Assembly: GCA_964480445.1 (NCBI GenBank)
Contig: CAYZPB010000004.1
Location: forward strand, 1-32,920
Direction: 5' to 3'
From: CAYZPB01 sp964480445
GTDB taxonomy: Bacteria; Bacillota; Bacilli; Tepidibacillales; Tepidibacillaceae
DNA length: 32,920 nt
Position 1 is the first letter of the stretch. Every line of letters begins with the position of its first letter. The notes beneath the pieces were generated by a model. It was not told the DNA's origin. It saw only the letters and a program-made list of their open reading frames with translations, and searched no databases. Position numbers and translations under genes: made by a program. Shown here one piece after another: positions 9,677-16,928 of this stretch.

Positions 9677-10063
9677 TCAATAACTTGAAAGCACAATTAC
9701 TCTGTCATTATCAAGCGTCATTCCTAGTTCCTGCTGTGCAATTCCCATAATCCTTTCAGGCGCACGCAATTTGTTAATTTCTATTTCTAAGCCCGTATTT
9801 TCTTGAGCTAACACTTCTAAACTTTTGCTTAATTTTTGTAGTTGATAATTAGATTCTGCTATTACTGCATAACCTGTGATAACCACTACCGAGAGTGCAA
9901 CAACAATAATTACTACTACCAAATAAAGCAGTTTTTCTCGCGAGACATGAGAAATTGTGTACTCACTTGTCCTAGTTTTTCGTTTTTGTTTCCCTTTGGT
10001 CTTACTAGCTTGGTAGCTGCCGCTCTGATTTCGTAATGCCATCGTACTGTTGTAGTTAATCAT
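9677..10063 (-). CDS. ftsL: FtsL-like cell division protein
   Basis: Small bitopic septal protein of the FtsL/DivIC class, placed between rsmH and the PBP gene exactly as ftsL is in other dcw clusters. It has a basic Lys/Arg-rich cytoplasmic tail, one membrane helix of Val/Ile/Leu (about residues 46-67), then an external coiled coil with leucine spacing. The C-terminus LRAPERIMGIAQQELGM is the usual FtsL ending in which a helix is followed by 'A..LGM'. FtsL sequences are poorly conserved, so position and topology carry the call. The ATG at 10063 has GAGGGTGG eight bases upstream. A longer start at 10081 would add six residues but has only a weak ribosome site. Confidence 0.85.
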   Translation of the reverse strand: MINYNSTMALRNQSGSYQASKTKGKQKRKTRTSEYTISHVSREKLLYLVVVIIVVALSVVVITGYAVIAESNYQLQKLSKSLEVLAQENTGLEIEINKLRAPERIMGIAQQELGMTLDNDRVIVLSSY

Positions 10064-10085
10064 TTTTTTCGCCACCCTCATCTTT

Positions 10086-11030
10086 CTATTTTGTCTTAGA
10101 AATCTTTTCTGCTATTCTTAATTTTGCCGATCTAGCCCTTGGATTTTCACTCACTTCCAACTCACCAGGTATTAAAGGTTTTCTAGTAATTAATTTAAGT
10201 ACTTTTTCTTCATCACAGCCGCAGACTGGTAAATCAGGCGGACAAATACATCCCGTCGCGTACTTTTTAAATATTTCCTTGCAAATCCGATCTTCGAGCG
10301 AATGGAAAGTTATTACACTAATTCTTCCACTATAGTTAAGTAATTTTATTGCATCCTCTAGTGACTGCCTTAGGCTATTTAATTCGTCATTTACTGCTAT
10401 TCTGATTGCTTGAAAGGTCTTACGTGCAGGATGCCCACCCACTCTTCTTGTAGCAGCAGGGATACTCTTTTTTACCAACTCAGCAAGCTCTGTCGTAGTC
10501 TCAATTGGATTAATCTGCCGCTCGTCGATAATTGTTTGGGCAATCCTTCTCGCAAAACGTTCTTCTCCATACTCATAAAGTATGCGAATTAATTCAGCTG
10601 CCTCCCAGTTGTTAATAATTTCATAAGCAGTCAGTTTATTTTCTTTATCCATTCGCATATCAAGCCATGCGCTTTTTTGGTAACTAAAACCACGTTCTCT
10701 ATCATCTAGTTGTGGTGAAGAAACCCCTAGGTCGTAGATGAAACCATCGACCTTTTCAATTTCTAATTGTTCTAAAATATTTTTTATGTATTTAAAATTA
10801 TTTTTCACAAAAATCACTTGATCTTTATATGTCATTAGTTTTTCTTCAGCATTTTCTATTGCTTTTCGGTCCTGATCGATAGCGATTAGTTTACCTTCTG
10901 CACTGAGTTTTTGTAAAATTAATTCCGAATGACCACCACCGCCCAGCGTACAGTCAACATAAACCCCATCCGGTTTAATATTTAAACCATTAACAGCTTC
11001 ATCTAATAACACAGTTATATGCTTAAACAT
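10086..11030 (-). CDS. rsmH: 16S rRNA (cytosine-1402-N4) methyltransferase RsmH
   Basis: SAM-dependent methyltransferase (also called MraW) that modifies C1402 of 16S rRNA at the ribosomal P site. 314 residues, the normal family length. The start HITVLLDEAV is the family hallmark. The SAM-binding loop is DCTLGGGGHSE (27-36), followed by DLGVSSPQLD, RRVGGHPARKTFQAIRI and ITFHSLEDR. The C-terminal NPRARSAKLR is also conserved. A cysteine group CICPPDLPVCGC occurs near residue 276, as in many Gram-positive members. It lies 26 bases after mraZ, with GGTGGAGAG as ribosome site, in the dcw operon. Confidence 0.97.
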   Translation of the reverse strand: MFKHITVLLDEAVNGLNIKPDGVYVDCTLGGGGHSELILQKLSAEGKLIAIDQDRKAIENAEEKLMTYKDQVIFVKNNFKYIKNILEQLEIEKVDGFIYDLGVSSPQLDDRERGFSYQKSAWLDMRMDKENKLTAYEIINNWEAAELIRILYEYGEERFARRIAQTIIDERQINPIETTTELAELVKKSIPAATRRVGGHPARKTFQAIRIAVNDELNSLRQSLEDAIKLLNYSGRISVITFHSLEDRICKEIFKKYATGCICPPDLPVCGCDEEKVLKLITRKPLIPGELEVSENPRARSAKLRIAEKISKTK

Positions 11031-11056
11031 ACGCTCTCCACCTTTTATCTCTTCCG

Positions 11057-11482
11057 TTAGAAATCTATTAGTGTCTCAGCAATTTCGTTAAAATCCTTTT
11101 CAGCTTCCTGAGCATATTTATCCCAATAATCTTTGCTCCAGATTTCAATTCTTGTTGAGACGCCAATGACAACGCACTCTTTCGTTAAAAATGCATAGTC
11201 TCTTAAATTGCTTGGAATAGTCGCCCTTCCCTGTTTGTCAGTTTCTGTTTCGATAGCACCAGAGAAAAATAAGCGATTAAATTGGCGAGCAACAGCTTTT
11301 GTAAAAGGAAGACTCGATAGCTTTTTCTCAAGAACCTCCCACTCATCCATCGGGTATACAAAAAGGGCTTTATCAAGACCACGAGTAATTATAAACATTT
11401 CACCAAGTTCATCACGAAATTTAGCAGGTATAATAATTCTTCCCTTATCGTCAATATTGTGTTGGTATTCTCCCAAGAACAT
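11057..11482 (-). CDS. mraZ: Transcriptional regulator MraZ
   Basis: First gene of the dcw operon. The 141 residues hold two tandem SpoVT/AbrB-like MraZ modules, each with the DxxGR...P motif: DDKGRIIIPAKFRD (11-24) and TDKQGRATIPSNLRDYA (81-97). The family forms ring-shaped oligomers that bind direct repeats in their own promoter and repress or tune the cluster. Four TGG-type boxes spaced 10 bp lie just upstream (11508-11542), so autoregulation is strongly implied. ATG with AGGAGTG upstream. Confidence 0.97.
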   Translation of the reverse strand: MFLGEYQHNIDDKGRIIIPAKFRDELGEMFIITRGLDKALFVYPMDEWEVLEKKLSSLPFTKAVARQFNRLFFSGAIETETDKQGRATIPSNLRDYAFLTKECVVIGVSTRIEIWSKDYWDKYAQEAEKDFNEIAETLIDF

Positions 11483-11507
11483 GGCGGAACACTCCTAATT
11501 ATTTAGT

Positions 11508-11542
11508 CTCCACTTTCCACCACATCATACCACAAGGTCCCA
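11508..11542 (-). promoter_or_regulatory. MraZ operator: four direct repeats at 10-bp spacing
   Basis: Read on the minus strand, the five-base boxes TGGGA, TGGTA, TGGTG and TGGAG begin at 11542, 11532, 11522 and 11512, exactly one helical turn apart. Known MraZ sites in other bacteria are TGGGN-type pentamers separated by 5 bases. The array covers the spacer, the -10 element and the transcription start of the dcw promoter, so bound MraZ would block RNA polymerase. The boxes are degenerate at their fourth base; periodicity and position make the case. Confidence 0.85.
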
Positions 11543-11552
11543 TTATTGACAA
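11524..11552 (-). promoter_or_regulatory. Promoter of the dcw operon
   Basis: Minus-strand TTGTCA (11552-11547), a 17-base spacer, and TATGAT (11529-11524). This is the only strong promoter seen upstream of the mraZ-to-ftsQ genes, which are joined by gaps of at most 57 bases, so it probably drives all of them. Confidence 0.8.
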
Positions 11553-11572
11553 CAAAATATTAAAAAAAACAC

Positions 11573-11599
11573 AAAAAAAAGCCACGCCGCCGGCGTAGC
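11573..11599 (-). terminator. Rho-independent terminator of the Spx-like gene
   Basis: GC-rich 8-bp stem (11581-11588 with 11592-11599, one G-T pair), three-base loop and, on the minus strand, eight T residues. It lies 24 bases after the stop of the Spx-like gene and ahead of the dcw promoter, insulating the two units. Confidence 0.9.
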
Positions 11600-11622
11600 T
11601 TCATTTGGTTTATCTATTTAGT

Positions 11623-11985
11623 CTAAGATGCGAAATATTCTTCTAATGCATTCTTGTTGTAGCCAACAATTAAATTGTCACCACTAGTTAAGATAGGTCT
11701 TTTTAGCAGCTTCGGTTCTTGAGCAAGAAAGTCGACAAAATCATTAAATTTCATCTCATCTAAATCCATATCTAAGTTTTTATAATAATGGCTTCTAGTT
11801 GACAGGATCTCTTCGGTTCCATTATTAGTCATTGTAATAATATTCTTCAGTTCCTCAGATGTTGGTGGATTTTTATATAAATGTCTTTCCTCATAGGAAA
11901 CACCTTGCTCTGCCAGCCAAGCCTTTGCCTTTCTACATGAAGTGCAGCTAGGATAAGTGTAAAATACAACTTTATTATTATCCAT
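11623..11985 (-). CDS. Spx/MgsR-family redox-responsive transcription regulator
   Basis: 120-residue ArsC-fold protein. The N-terminus has YPSCTSCRKAKAWL with a CxxC redox switch (Cys14, Cys17). The middle holds NGTEEILSTRS, very close to the Spx segment that contacts the RNA polymerase alpha C-terminal domain. KRPI and VGYN near the C-terminus are also Spx features. The Spx family does not bind DNA alone; it redirects RNA polymerase under thiol stress. It lacks Spx's longer tail, so it is nearer in size to MgsR/YusI-type members, and a simple arsenate reductase is less likely. The ATG at 11985 with AAGGAGGG is clearly the start (the frame stays open 36 bases further without a ribosome site). 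Divergent from a SufR-like regulator. Confidence 0.85.
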   Translation of the reverse strand: MDNNKVVFYTYPSCTSCRKAKAWLAEQGVSYEERHLYKNPPTSEELKNIITMTNNGTEEILSTRSHYYKNLDMDLDEMKFNDFVDFLAQEPKLLKRPILTSGDNLIVGYNKNALEEYFAS

Positions 11986-12011
11986 TATAATCCCTCCTTT
12001 ACGGTTAAAAC

Positions 12012-12034
12012 GTAATAACATATTATGTTACTAC
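12012..12034. repeat. 10-bp inverted repeat in the leader of the Spx-like gene
   Basis: GTAATAACAT and ATGTTACTAC face each other across three bases with one mismatch. It lies inside the transcribed leader of the Spx-like gene, between its promoters and the ribosome site. It may be an operator or an RNA hairpin; which of these cannot be decided from sequence. Confidence 0.5.
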
Positions 12035-12051
12035 TTATTAATACGACTTCT

Positions 12052-12080
12052 ATCATAAAATGTTGCAGAATATCTGTAAA
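12052..12080 (-). promoter_or_regulatory. Possible second promoter of the Spx-like gene
   Basis: TTTACA (12080-12075), 17 bases, TATGAT (12057-12052) on the minus strand. It sits downstream of the stronger promoter at 12093-12120, so the gene may have tandem promoters, as spx does elsewhere. Confidence 0.45.
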
Positions 12081-12092
12081 TTACATATTTCC

Positions 12093-12120
12093 ATTATACA
12101 CCAACTTTGCACTATGTCAA
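12093..12120 (-). promoter_or_regulatory. Main promoter of the Spx-like gene
   Basis: Perfect consensus TTGACA (12120-12115) and TATAAT (12098-12093) with a 16-base spacer on the minus strand. Its -35 lies within the palindrome 12110-12125. Confidence 0.75.
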
Positions 12121-12125
12121 TAGTG
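12110..12125. promoter_or_regulatory. Candidate operator between divergent promoters
   Basis: Perfect inverted repeat CACTAT-GTCA-ATAGTG. It covers the -35 of the Spx-like promoter and ends 8 bases before the -35 of the divergent regulator promoter. A dimeric regulator bound here, plausibly the SufR-like protein itself, could control both genes. Known operators of that family are not identical, so the link is inference. Confidence 0.6.
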
Positions 12126-12133
12126 TTTATCCA

Positions 12134-12161
12134 TTGCTTTATTTTAAAAGCTTGTTATAAT
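12134..12161 (+). promoter_or_regulatory. Promoter of the SufR-like regulator
   Basis: TTGCTT (12134-12139), 16 bases, TATAAT (12156-12161), followed 30 bases later by AAGGAGG and the ATG at 12208. Confidence 0.7.
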
Positions 12162-12207
12162 ATGGTTTGTAACACTGGAAAAGGATTAACTAAGGAGGAT
12201 TACCCTA

Positions 12208-12930
12208 ATGGATGGAAATACATTAAAGGTTGCCGGCGTTCTAGCAGATTCTACACGTTATTCAATTTATTGTTACATAACTAAACTAAACCAAGCAGTA
12301 AATGTGGCGGAGATAGCTGAGGAATTTTCAATCCACCCTAATGTAGCGCGTTTACATTTAAATAAACTAGAAGAGGTTAAATTACTTGCTTCCTGTTTTG
12401 ATAGGAGTGGCCGTAACGGGAGACCTAGTCGTCTTTACTCGCCTTCAAAGGAGGAAGTCACATTGCAATTTCCTGCTAAGAATTATCGGACTTTTGGGGC
12501 GATTGCGCTCGATGCACTACATACATTTGGTAAAGAAGGCAGAGAGACTTTTTATAACATGGGTCGGATTTATGGCAGAGAGTCGGCCTTACAAAAGTTA
12601 ACTCATGAGGGAATTAGTTTTGTTGATGAGCTATCACTCGAACAGAAGATTAAGAGTATCGCTGAGATTCTGAAAATTTCTGATATTAGCCCAAAAATCG
12701 AGTTGCGCGACGAAAACTCCGTTTCCCTTTATATAAATAGTTGCTTATTTATTCGTAGCAATGACCAAGAAAAAAATGCTATGATCTGTGAGATGCATAA
12801 CAATATTGTTAGAGGTATCTTTGAAACATTTTTCGGTGAGATTGATTTGCTACGCGATATAGATGATACCAGTATTAATGGTAATAAAGGTTGTTGCCAG
12901 TTCTTTGTTATATTACTACCAATAAAATAA
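12208..12930 (+). CDS. SufR-like winged-helix regulator with C-terminal cysteines
   Basis: 240-residue regulator resembling COG2345. The N-terminal winged helix (about 8-80) contains VNVAEIAEEFSIHPNVARLHLNKL, a clear helix-turn-helix, and the wing GRPSRLYSPS. The C-terminal domain ends with the family pattern of spaced cysteines: Cys179, Cys194 followed by Glu, and Cys229-Cys230 near the end. In SufR-type members such cysteines hold an Fe-S cluster. The spacing here (14, then 34) is not that of cyanobacterial SufR, so cluster binding is a guess. Strong AAGGAGG site 13 bases upstream of the ATG. It diverges from the Spx-like gene and converges on the MidA-like gene with only 15 bases between stops. 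Confidence 0.75.
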   Translation: MDGNTLKVAGVLADSTRYSIYCYITKLNQAVNVAEIAEEFSIHPNVARLHLNKLEEVKLLASCFDRSGRNGRPSRLYSPSKEEVTLQFPAKNYRTFGAIALDALHTFGKEGRETFYNMGRIYGRESALQKLTHEGISFVDELSLEQKIKSIAEILKISDISPKIELRDENSVSLYINSCLFIRSNDQEKNAMICEMHNNIVRGIFETFFGEIDLLRDIDDTSINGNKGCCQFFVILLPIK

Positions 12931-12945
12931 AATAGGAATCTCTGA

Positions 12946-14136
12946 CTAATCCCAGAAGTTTTTTTGAAACAGATATTCTTTGCTCTTCATGTTCTTATGA
13001 AAGACAATTACTTTAAAAGTTTCTCCCATCTCCCCCGGTGCAATTAATTGACGAATTGCCCGGTTAGTTTTTATGTCGCTTTCCTTAACTCCATCCTGCC
13101 CCTTATCGTCAACTGTAGCGTGTTCCTTGAAGTATTTTAAAATTTGATTACTTAAAAGAAAATTACTCTGAAAATTATAATATAACTTATTAAAGCCCTG
13201 CTTTTTTGCTTCATTAATAATTGTCGAGAAATTGACATGTGTCGTAATATCTTGTTCGCCAACTAACTGGTATGGATTGTCACTAGCCTGATGCTTATGG
13301 TAACAAAGTAAACTACCAGCATGCCGATTACTATCGTATAGGGTATCAGCTAGATGTCCGTAATCAATTAAGACTAAATAACCCTCCTTTAAGACTTTCG
13401 CCAGCTCTTCTAGCCAATCAATAACATCAAGATTTACTTCTGCCCGTTGACCTTCACGTAAGTCAATTGCAACATCATTAAAATAATCGACTATTCTTGC
13501 GTCACTTAATGAACCTATCTCCTCAACAAAGCTCTGCTTTTTTTTATCCCAGCTAACATATATTTCCCTAAGTGCGCCTTTTTGCTTAGTTACTCGATGG
13601 ACTGGGAAAGCGTCAATCAATTCATTCCCATAAATTATTCCGCGGAAATCTTTCGGCAATTCAGCTAGGCTTCTGACAAACAAGACTCTGTCCAGATGTC
13701 CTACCAGCTTCTCTTTTTGTAGTTTTTCATTAAAACTACTAGCCTCCAGTAAATAATACTTAAAATTACGATAGATAGTATGATTTTCACGCTTCAGCTC
13801 TTCCAATAGATCATAGGCAAATTGCCCATTACCACCACCTATTTCCAACAACATATATTCATCATAATTAGTAAAATTCTGATACATATCAATAAAACTA
13901 TTTAATATAGTTTTGGCAAAAACAGGATTAACGGTAGAACTAGTATAGTAATCTTCTGCTTTACCAATTTTTTGCCGCTCTCTTGTGTAGTAGCCCTCCT
14001 TATCAGCATATAGGGCAAGCTGCATAAACCTATAAAAGGTGACCCTACGATCAGGGGCACCCATAATTTCTTCTACTATTCCTTTTTCTAACGAGCTAAG
14101 CTGCTTGCTCAAGAACAATTTCCCCTTCATCGCCAA
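12946..14136 (-). CDS. MidA-family SAM-dependent methyltransferase (COG1565)
   Basis: About 396 residues. The N-terminal region has TFYRFMQLALYADKEGYYT, then YTSSTVNPVFAK, a layout typical of MidA/NDUFAF7 proteins. The SAM-binding glycine motif LLEIGGGNGQFAYDL follows. Later IIYGNELIDAFPVHRV and LIDYGHLADTLY are family signatures. Mitochondrial NDUFAF7 methylates an arginine of complex I; the bacterial target is unknown. The start is uncertain. The longest frame begins at a TTG (14136) and overlaps the CapA-like gene by 41 bases; a TTG eight codons later follows AAGGGG and is equally plausible. Confidence 0.85.
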   Translation of the reverse strand: MAMKGKLFLSKQLSSLEKGIVEEIMGAPDRRVTFYRFMQLALYADKEGYYTRERQKIGKAEDYYTSSTVNPVFAKTILNSFIDMYQNFTNYDEYMLLEIGGGNGQFAYDLLEELKRENHTIYRNFKYYLLEASSFNEKLQKEKLVGHLDRVLFVRSLAELPKDFRGIIYGNELIDAFPVHRVTKQKGALREIYVSWDKKKQSFVEEIGSLSDARIVDYFNDVAIDLREGQRAEVNLDVIDWLEELAKVLKEGYLVLIDYGHLADTLYDSNRHAGSLLCYHKHQASDNPYQLVGEQDITTHVNFSTIINEAKKQGFNKLYYNFQSNFLLSNQILKYFKEHATVDDKGQDGVKESDIKTNRAIRQLIAPGEMGETFKVIVFHKNMKSKEYLFQKNFWD

Positions 14137-15172
14137 AAATATGTTGTTTAAGTTCCTGACCTCTCAGTAAGATATTGTGATCAACTTTGTCATAGCCTTC
14201 TATCAGTGGATGAATTAGATAGTCACTTCGGCCAACTCCGCGTGTACGCTCAACATAGGTTGGTATCGCTTCTACTTTGACAAGTTTTGTCTCACCAGTT
14301 TTAAAGTCTTTTTTTATACGAAGATCAAGGATAACTCCATAATCACGCCAATCATCACGTTGGTTACTAATGAAATTACCTAAAGAGTAAATCACTCCCT
14401 TGCCATCCTCTTTTATTTCCATTGGTTGAACAACATGCGGATGACTACCTAGCACAAAATCAACACCACTATCAAGAATTTGATTTGTCCATTCAATTTG
14501 CGAGGCATTTGGCAGACGAACGTATTCAACACCATAATGAATCATAGCAACTATATAGTCAGCATCCTTATCCTTTAAGGTTTGAACTTCTTTAGTAATC
14601 TGATTTATATCTAGCATGTTTACCAAATATGGTTTCCCACTTGGTATCGGAATACCATTTGTTCCATAAGTATAAGAAATTATTCCAATGCGTATTCCTG
14701 AAACATCGACAATTAGACCCTCTGCTTGCTCATCTGCACTTCTTGCGCTTCCCGTATGATATATTCCATATTTATCAAGAACATCAAGCGTATTTCGTAG
14801 ACCAGCCTCATATTTATCCAGGGTATGGTTGTTAGCCGTCGTCAGCACATCAAAACCAACATTTTTTAAATTAGGGGCTATTGATACTGGTGCATTAAAT
14901 TGCGGATAGCCAAGAAAGGGCAAATGGTCTCCAGCGATTGGTGATTCTAAGTTACCTATCAATAAATCTGCTTCAGCAAAAATAGGTTTAACCTCATTAA
15001 ACATCGGTTCAAAGTTATACTCCTTATTTTCTTCATTATAAGCAGAATGAACCACTGGTGAGTGCGTCATTATATCACCGACAACCATCACACTAATCTC
15101 TTGTGGATTTACCTGAAAGAAAAAACCTTGAAAAATTAAACTTAGAAATAGAAAAAACTTAACAATTAACAT
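14096..15172 (-). CDS. CapA-type exported phosphoesterase-fold protein
   Basis: 358-residue protein of the PGA_cap/CapA family (calcineurin-like metallophosphoesterase fold). A hydrophobic N-terminus (residues 3-19) looks like a signal peptide or anchor. Metal-site motifs are VVGDIM (30-35), GNLESPI, TTANNHTLD, a central MIHYGVEY, and GSHPHVVQ. CapA/PgsA members take part in poly-gamma-glutamate or capsule synthesis in some bacilli. Here no capB or capC is adjacent, so a general cell-envelope role is all that can be said. The start is 14 bases after the MBL-fold gene. The C-terminus overlaps the start of the MidA-like gene. Confidence 0.85.
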   Translation of the reverse strand: MLIVKFFLFLSLIFQGFFFQVNPQEISVMVVGDIMTHSPVVHSAYNEENKEYNFEPMFNEVKPIFAEADLLIGNLESPIAGDHLPFLGYPQFNAPVSIAPNLKNVGFDVLTTANNHTLDKYEAGLRNTLDVLDKYGIYHTGSARSADEQAEGLIVDVSGIRIGIISYTYGTNGIPIPSGKPYLVNMLDINQITKEVQTLKDKDADYIVAMIHYGVEYVRLPNASQIEWTNQILDSGVDFVLGSHPHVVQPMEIKEDGKGVIYSLGNFISNQRDDWRDYGVILDLRIKKDFKTGETKLVKVEAIPTYVERTRGVGRSDYLIHPLIEGYDKVDHNILLRGQELKQHIFGDEGEIVLEQAA

Positions 15173-15185
15173 CTAAATCACAACC

Positions 15186-15821
15186 CTATAATCTATTTAA
15201 ATCTGACACATAAAGATTGTTTATTTTTTCATAGCCAAGCGAACTTTCATCTCCATGCCCTGGCAGTACTATCATATCGTCGTCTAGTTTGAATAGTTTC
15301 TCATTAATTGAAGTAATCAGTTGTTGGTAATTCCCCTCACCAAGGTCTGTGCGTCCGATAGATTCTTTAAATAGTGTATCCCCTGTAAAAAGCCAATTAT
15401 TAATTTTATATGTTAGCCCGCCAGGTGAATGTCCTGGTGTATGAATTACATCAAAGATAAAGTCGCCGACTTTTAACTTGCTATCACCATGTAGAAGCAT
15501 TGGCTCAGCAGAAGAACGGACATCTTTAAAAAAAGAAAAACTACTAGAGCCATTTAGCGTAGGATCGTTTAACCAAGCCCTCTCAGACTGATGAATATAT
15601 ATATTGACATCAAACTTTTCAATAACTTGATCAATTCCACCAATATGGTCGAAGTGTCCATGAGTTAACAAAATTGCTTCTAATGTTATCTCTTTATTCT
15701 CCAAATAATCGATAATCACTCCCGGTTCTAAACCAACATCGATTAAAATCGCTTTTTGCTTTTTTATCACAAGATATGAATTCACGCCCATTGAACTGAG
15801 AACAAATCTTTTAAGCTCCAT
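15186..15821 (-). CDS. Metallo-beta-lactamase-fold hydrolase (glyoxalase II-like)
   Basis: About 211 residues, single-domain MBL fold with the full dinuclear zinc site: THGHFDHIGG (HxHxDH), HTPGHSPGGL, FTGDTLFKESIGRTDL and VLPGHGDESS. The order and size match the YqgX/GloB-like clade, which acts as a hydroxyacylglutathione or S-lactoyl-bacillithiol-type hydrolase; the actual substrate cannot be read from sequence. The ATG at 15821 with AAGGATG nine bases upstream is preferred over a GTG at 15833 that overlaps that ribosome site. It is followed 13 bases later by the CapA-like gene, and preceded by LCP, 26 bases away. Confidence 0.9.
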   Translation of the reverse strand: MELKRFVLSSMGVNSYLVIKKQKAILIDVGLEPGVIIDYLENKEITLEAILLTHGHFDHIGGIDQVIEKFDVNIYIHQSERAWLNDPTLNGSSSFSFFKDVRSSAEPMLLHGDSKLKVGDFIFDVIHTPGHSPGGLTYKINNWLFTGDTLFKESIGRTDLGEGNYQQLITSINEKLFKLDDDMIVLPGHGDESSLGYEKINNLYVSDLNRL

Positions 15822-15847
15822 ATCTATACACATCCTTATTATATCAA

Positions 15848-16879
15848 TTAATTATAATCCTCTGAAAGTTCAAGTCGTTTCTTTAATTCTAGTTTTACAC
15901 GTTCTAGCTCTGTTTCCGGAATATATACAAATGGTGATGACCAGTAAGCACCCTCAAATTTTAACGATTCGATATCCGATGCCTGTAAGCTACGATATTT
16001 TAAAATTAGTGGTAGTATCTCATTTTTGCTAAGACTTACTTTCACATGATCTCCAGCCGCATTTAAAACACCGAAAATATTGCTTAAACCATTAAGCGAT
16101 GTTAACTCATCTACAAAACTCCTAATTATCTCCTGGTGTCGTCTATTTCTCGCAAAATCGCTTGAATCGTTGCCATCAGACGACATGCGGAAACGTGCAA
16201 AATCAAGCGCTTGCTTACCAGACAGCTTTTGTTCACCTGGCGCAAGGTTAATATAGGTACCATCAGATTTGCCGACATAATACATGTACCGATCAACATT
16301 TACAGTAATGCCGCCAAGTTGGTCGACCATTGCTACAAAGCCTTCGAAATCTAATAAAGCATATTGAGTTACTGGTATATCAAGATAATCAGAAACCACT
16401 TGCAAGAGCAGACTGGTCCCATTTATTGTTGGAGTTTCACCGTTTTGCACCTGTTTGCGCTTTTCCTGTTCACCAATTGAGTAAACTGCATTGATTTTTC
16501 GGTCCCCATAACCGGGAATATTAACTCTGGTGTCACGAGGTATTGAAAGCAAGGAAGTTTTATTAGTCTCTGGATTTAAGATTGCTACAATCAGAACATC
16601 TGTATTGTAGTCCATTACCTCTTCCCGGATATCCAAACCAATAATCAGACTAGCAAAAGCTTGGTTCTCTAAGCGCTCAGAAGAGTTTATATACTCATCG
16701 TTAAGCAATGGCTCGTCTGTAATCTTATTAACGAATTTCCAATAGCTATAACCACTATAGGCAAACAAAATTAATAAGGCAGCTAACAGGACTATACCTA
16801 TACCTAGGAAAATTCGCTTTTTAATTTTTTTATTGTTATCTACACGGCTTAGTTTTAACTCGCGTGATCCTGTTGTCAA
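15848..16879 (-). CDS. LytR-CpsA-Psr (LCP) family phosphotransferase
   Basis: About 343 residues. A basic cytoplasmic tail and one membrane helix (about residues 23-45) anchor an external LCP domain. Visible are LIIGLDIREE, SIPRDTRVNIPGYGDRKINAVYSIG (split: SIPRDTRV and KINAVYSIG), QYALLDFEGFVAMVDQLGGI and ALDFARFR. The conserved Arg/Asp residues bind the polyprenyl pyrophosphate. LCP enzymes attach wall polymers such as teichoic or capsular polysaccharide to peptidoglycan. The start is a TTG at 16879 with AAGGGTG eight bases upstream; the GTG at 16888 is too close to that site. Downstream CapA-like and MBL genes follow on the same strand. Confidence 0.92.
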   Translation of the reverse strand: MTTGSRELKLSRVDNNKKIKKRIFLGIGIVLLAALLILFAYSGYSYWKFVNKITDEPLLNDEYINSSERLENQAFASLIIGLDIREEVMDYNTDVLIVAILNPETNKTSLLSIPRDTRVNIPGYGDRKINAVYSIGEQEKRKQVQNGETPTINGTSLLLQVVSDYLDIPVTQYALLDFEGFVAMVDQLGGITVNVDRYMYYVGKSDGTYINLAPGEQKLSGKQALDFARFRMSSDGNDSSDFARNRRHQEIIRSFVDELTSLNGLSNIFGVLNAAGDHVKVSLSKNEILPLILKYRSLQASDIESLKFEGAYWSSPFVYIPETELERVKLELKKRLELSEDYN

Positions 16880-16908
16880 AATATACACACCCTTAAATGG
16901 TCTTAGTT

Positions 16909-16928
16909 GTTAATAGTTAACTATTAAC
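16909..16928. repeat. Perfect 20-bp palindrome upstream of the LCP gene
   Basis: GTTAATAGTT followed directly by its complement AACTATTAAC. It spans the stop codon of the endonuclease IV gene and ends 21 bases before the LCP long frame. It may be an operator; there is no T-tract that would make it a terminator. Confidence 0.6.

Noticed and set aside
12060..12284. 74-residue plus-strand open frame in the divergent promoter region
   Set aside because: It covers both promoters and the operator palindrome and then overlaps the SufR-like gene in another frame; no ribosome site.
12931..12970. Terminator between the convergent SufR-like and MidA-like genes
   Set aside because: Only a four-base-pair stem precedes the T run on the plus strand, inside the 3' end of the MidA-like gene. 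Too weak to call.
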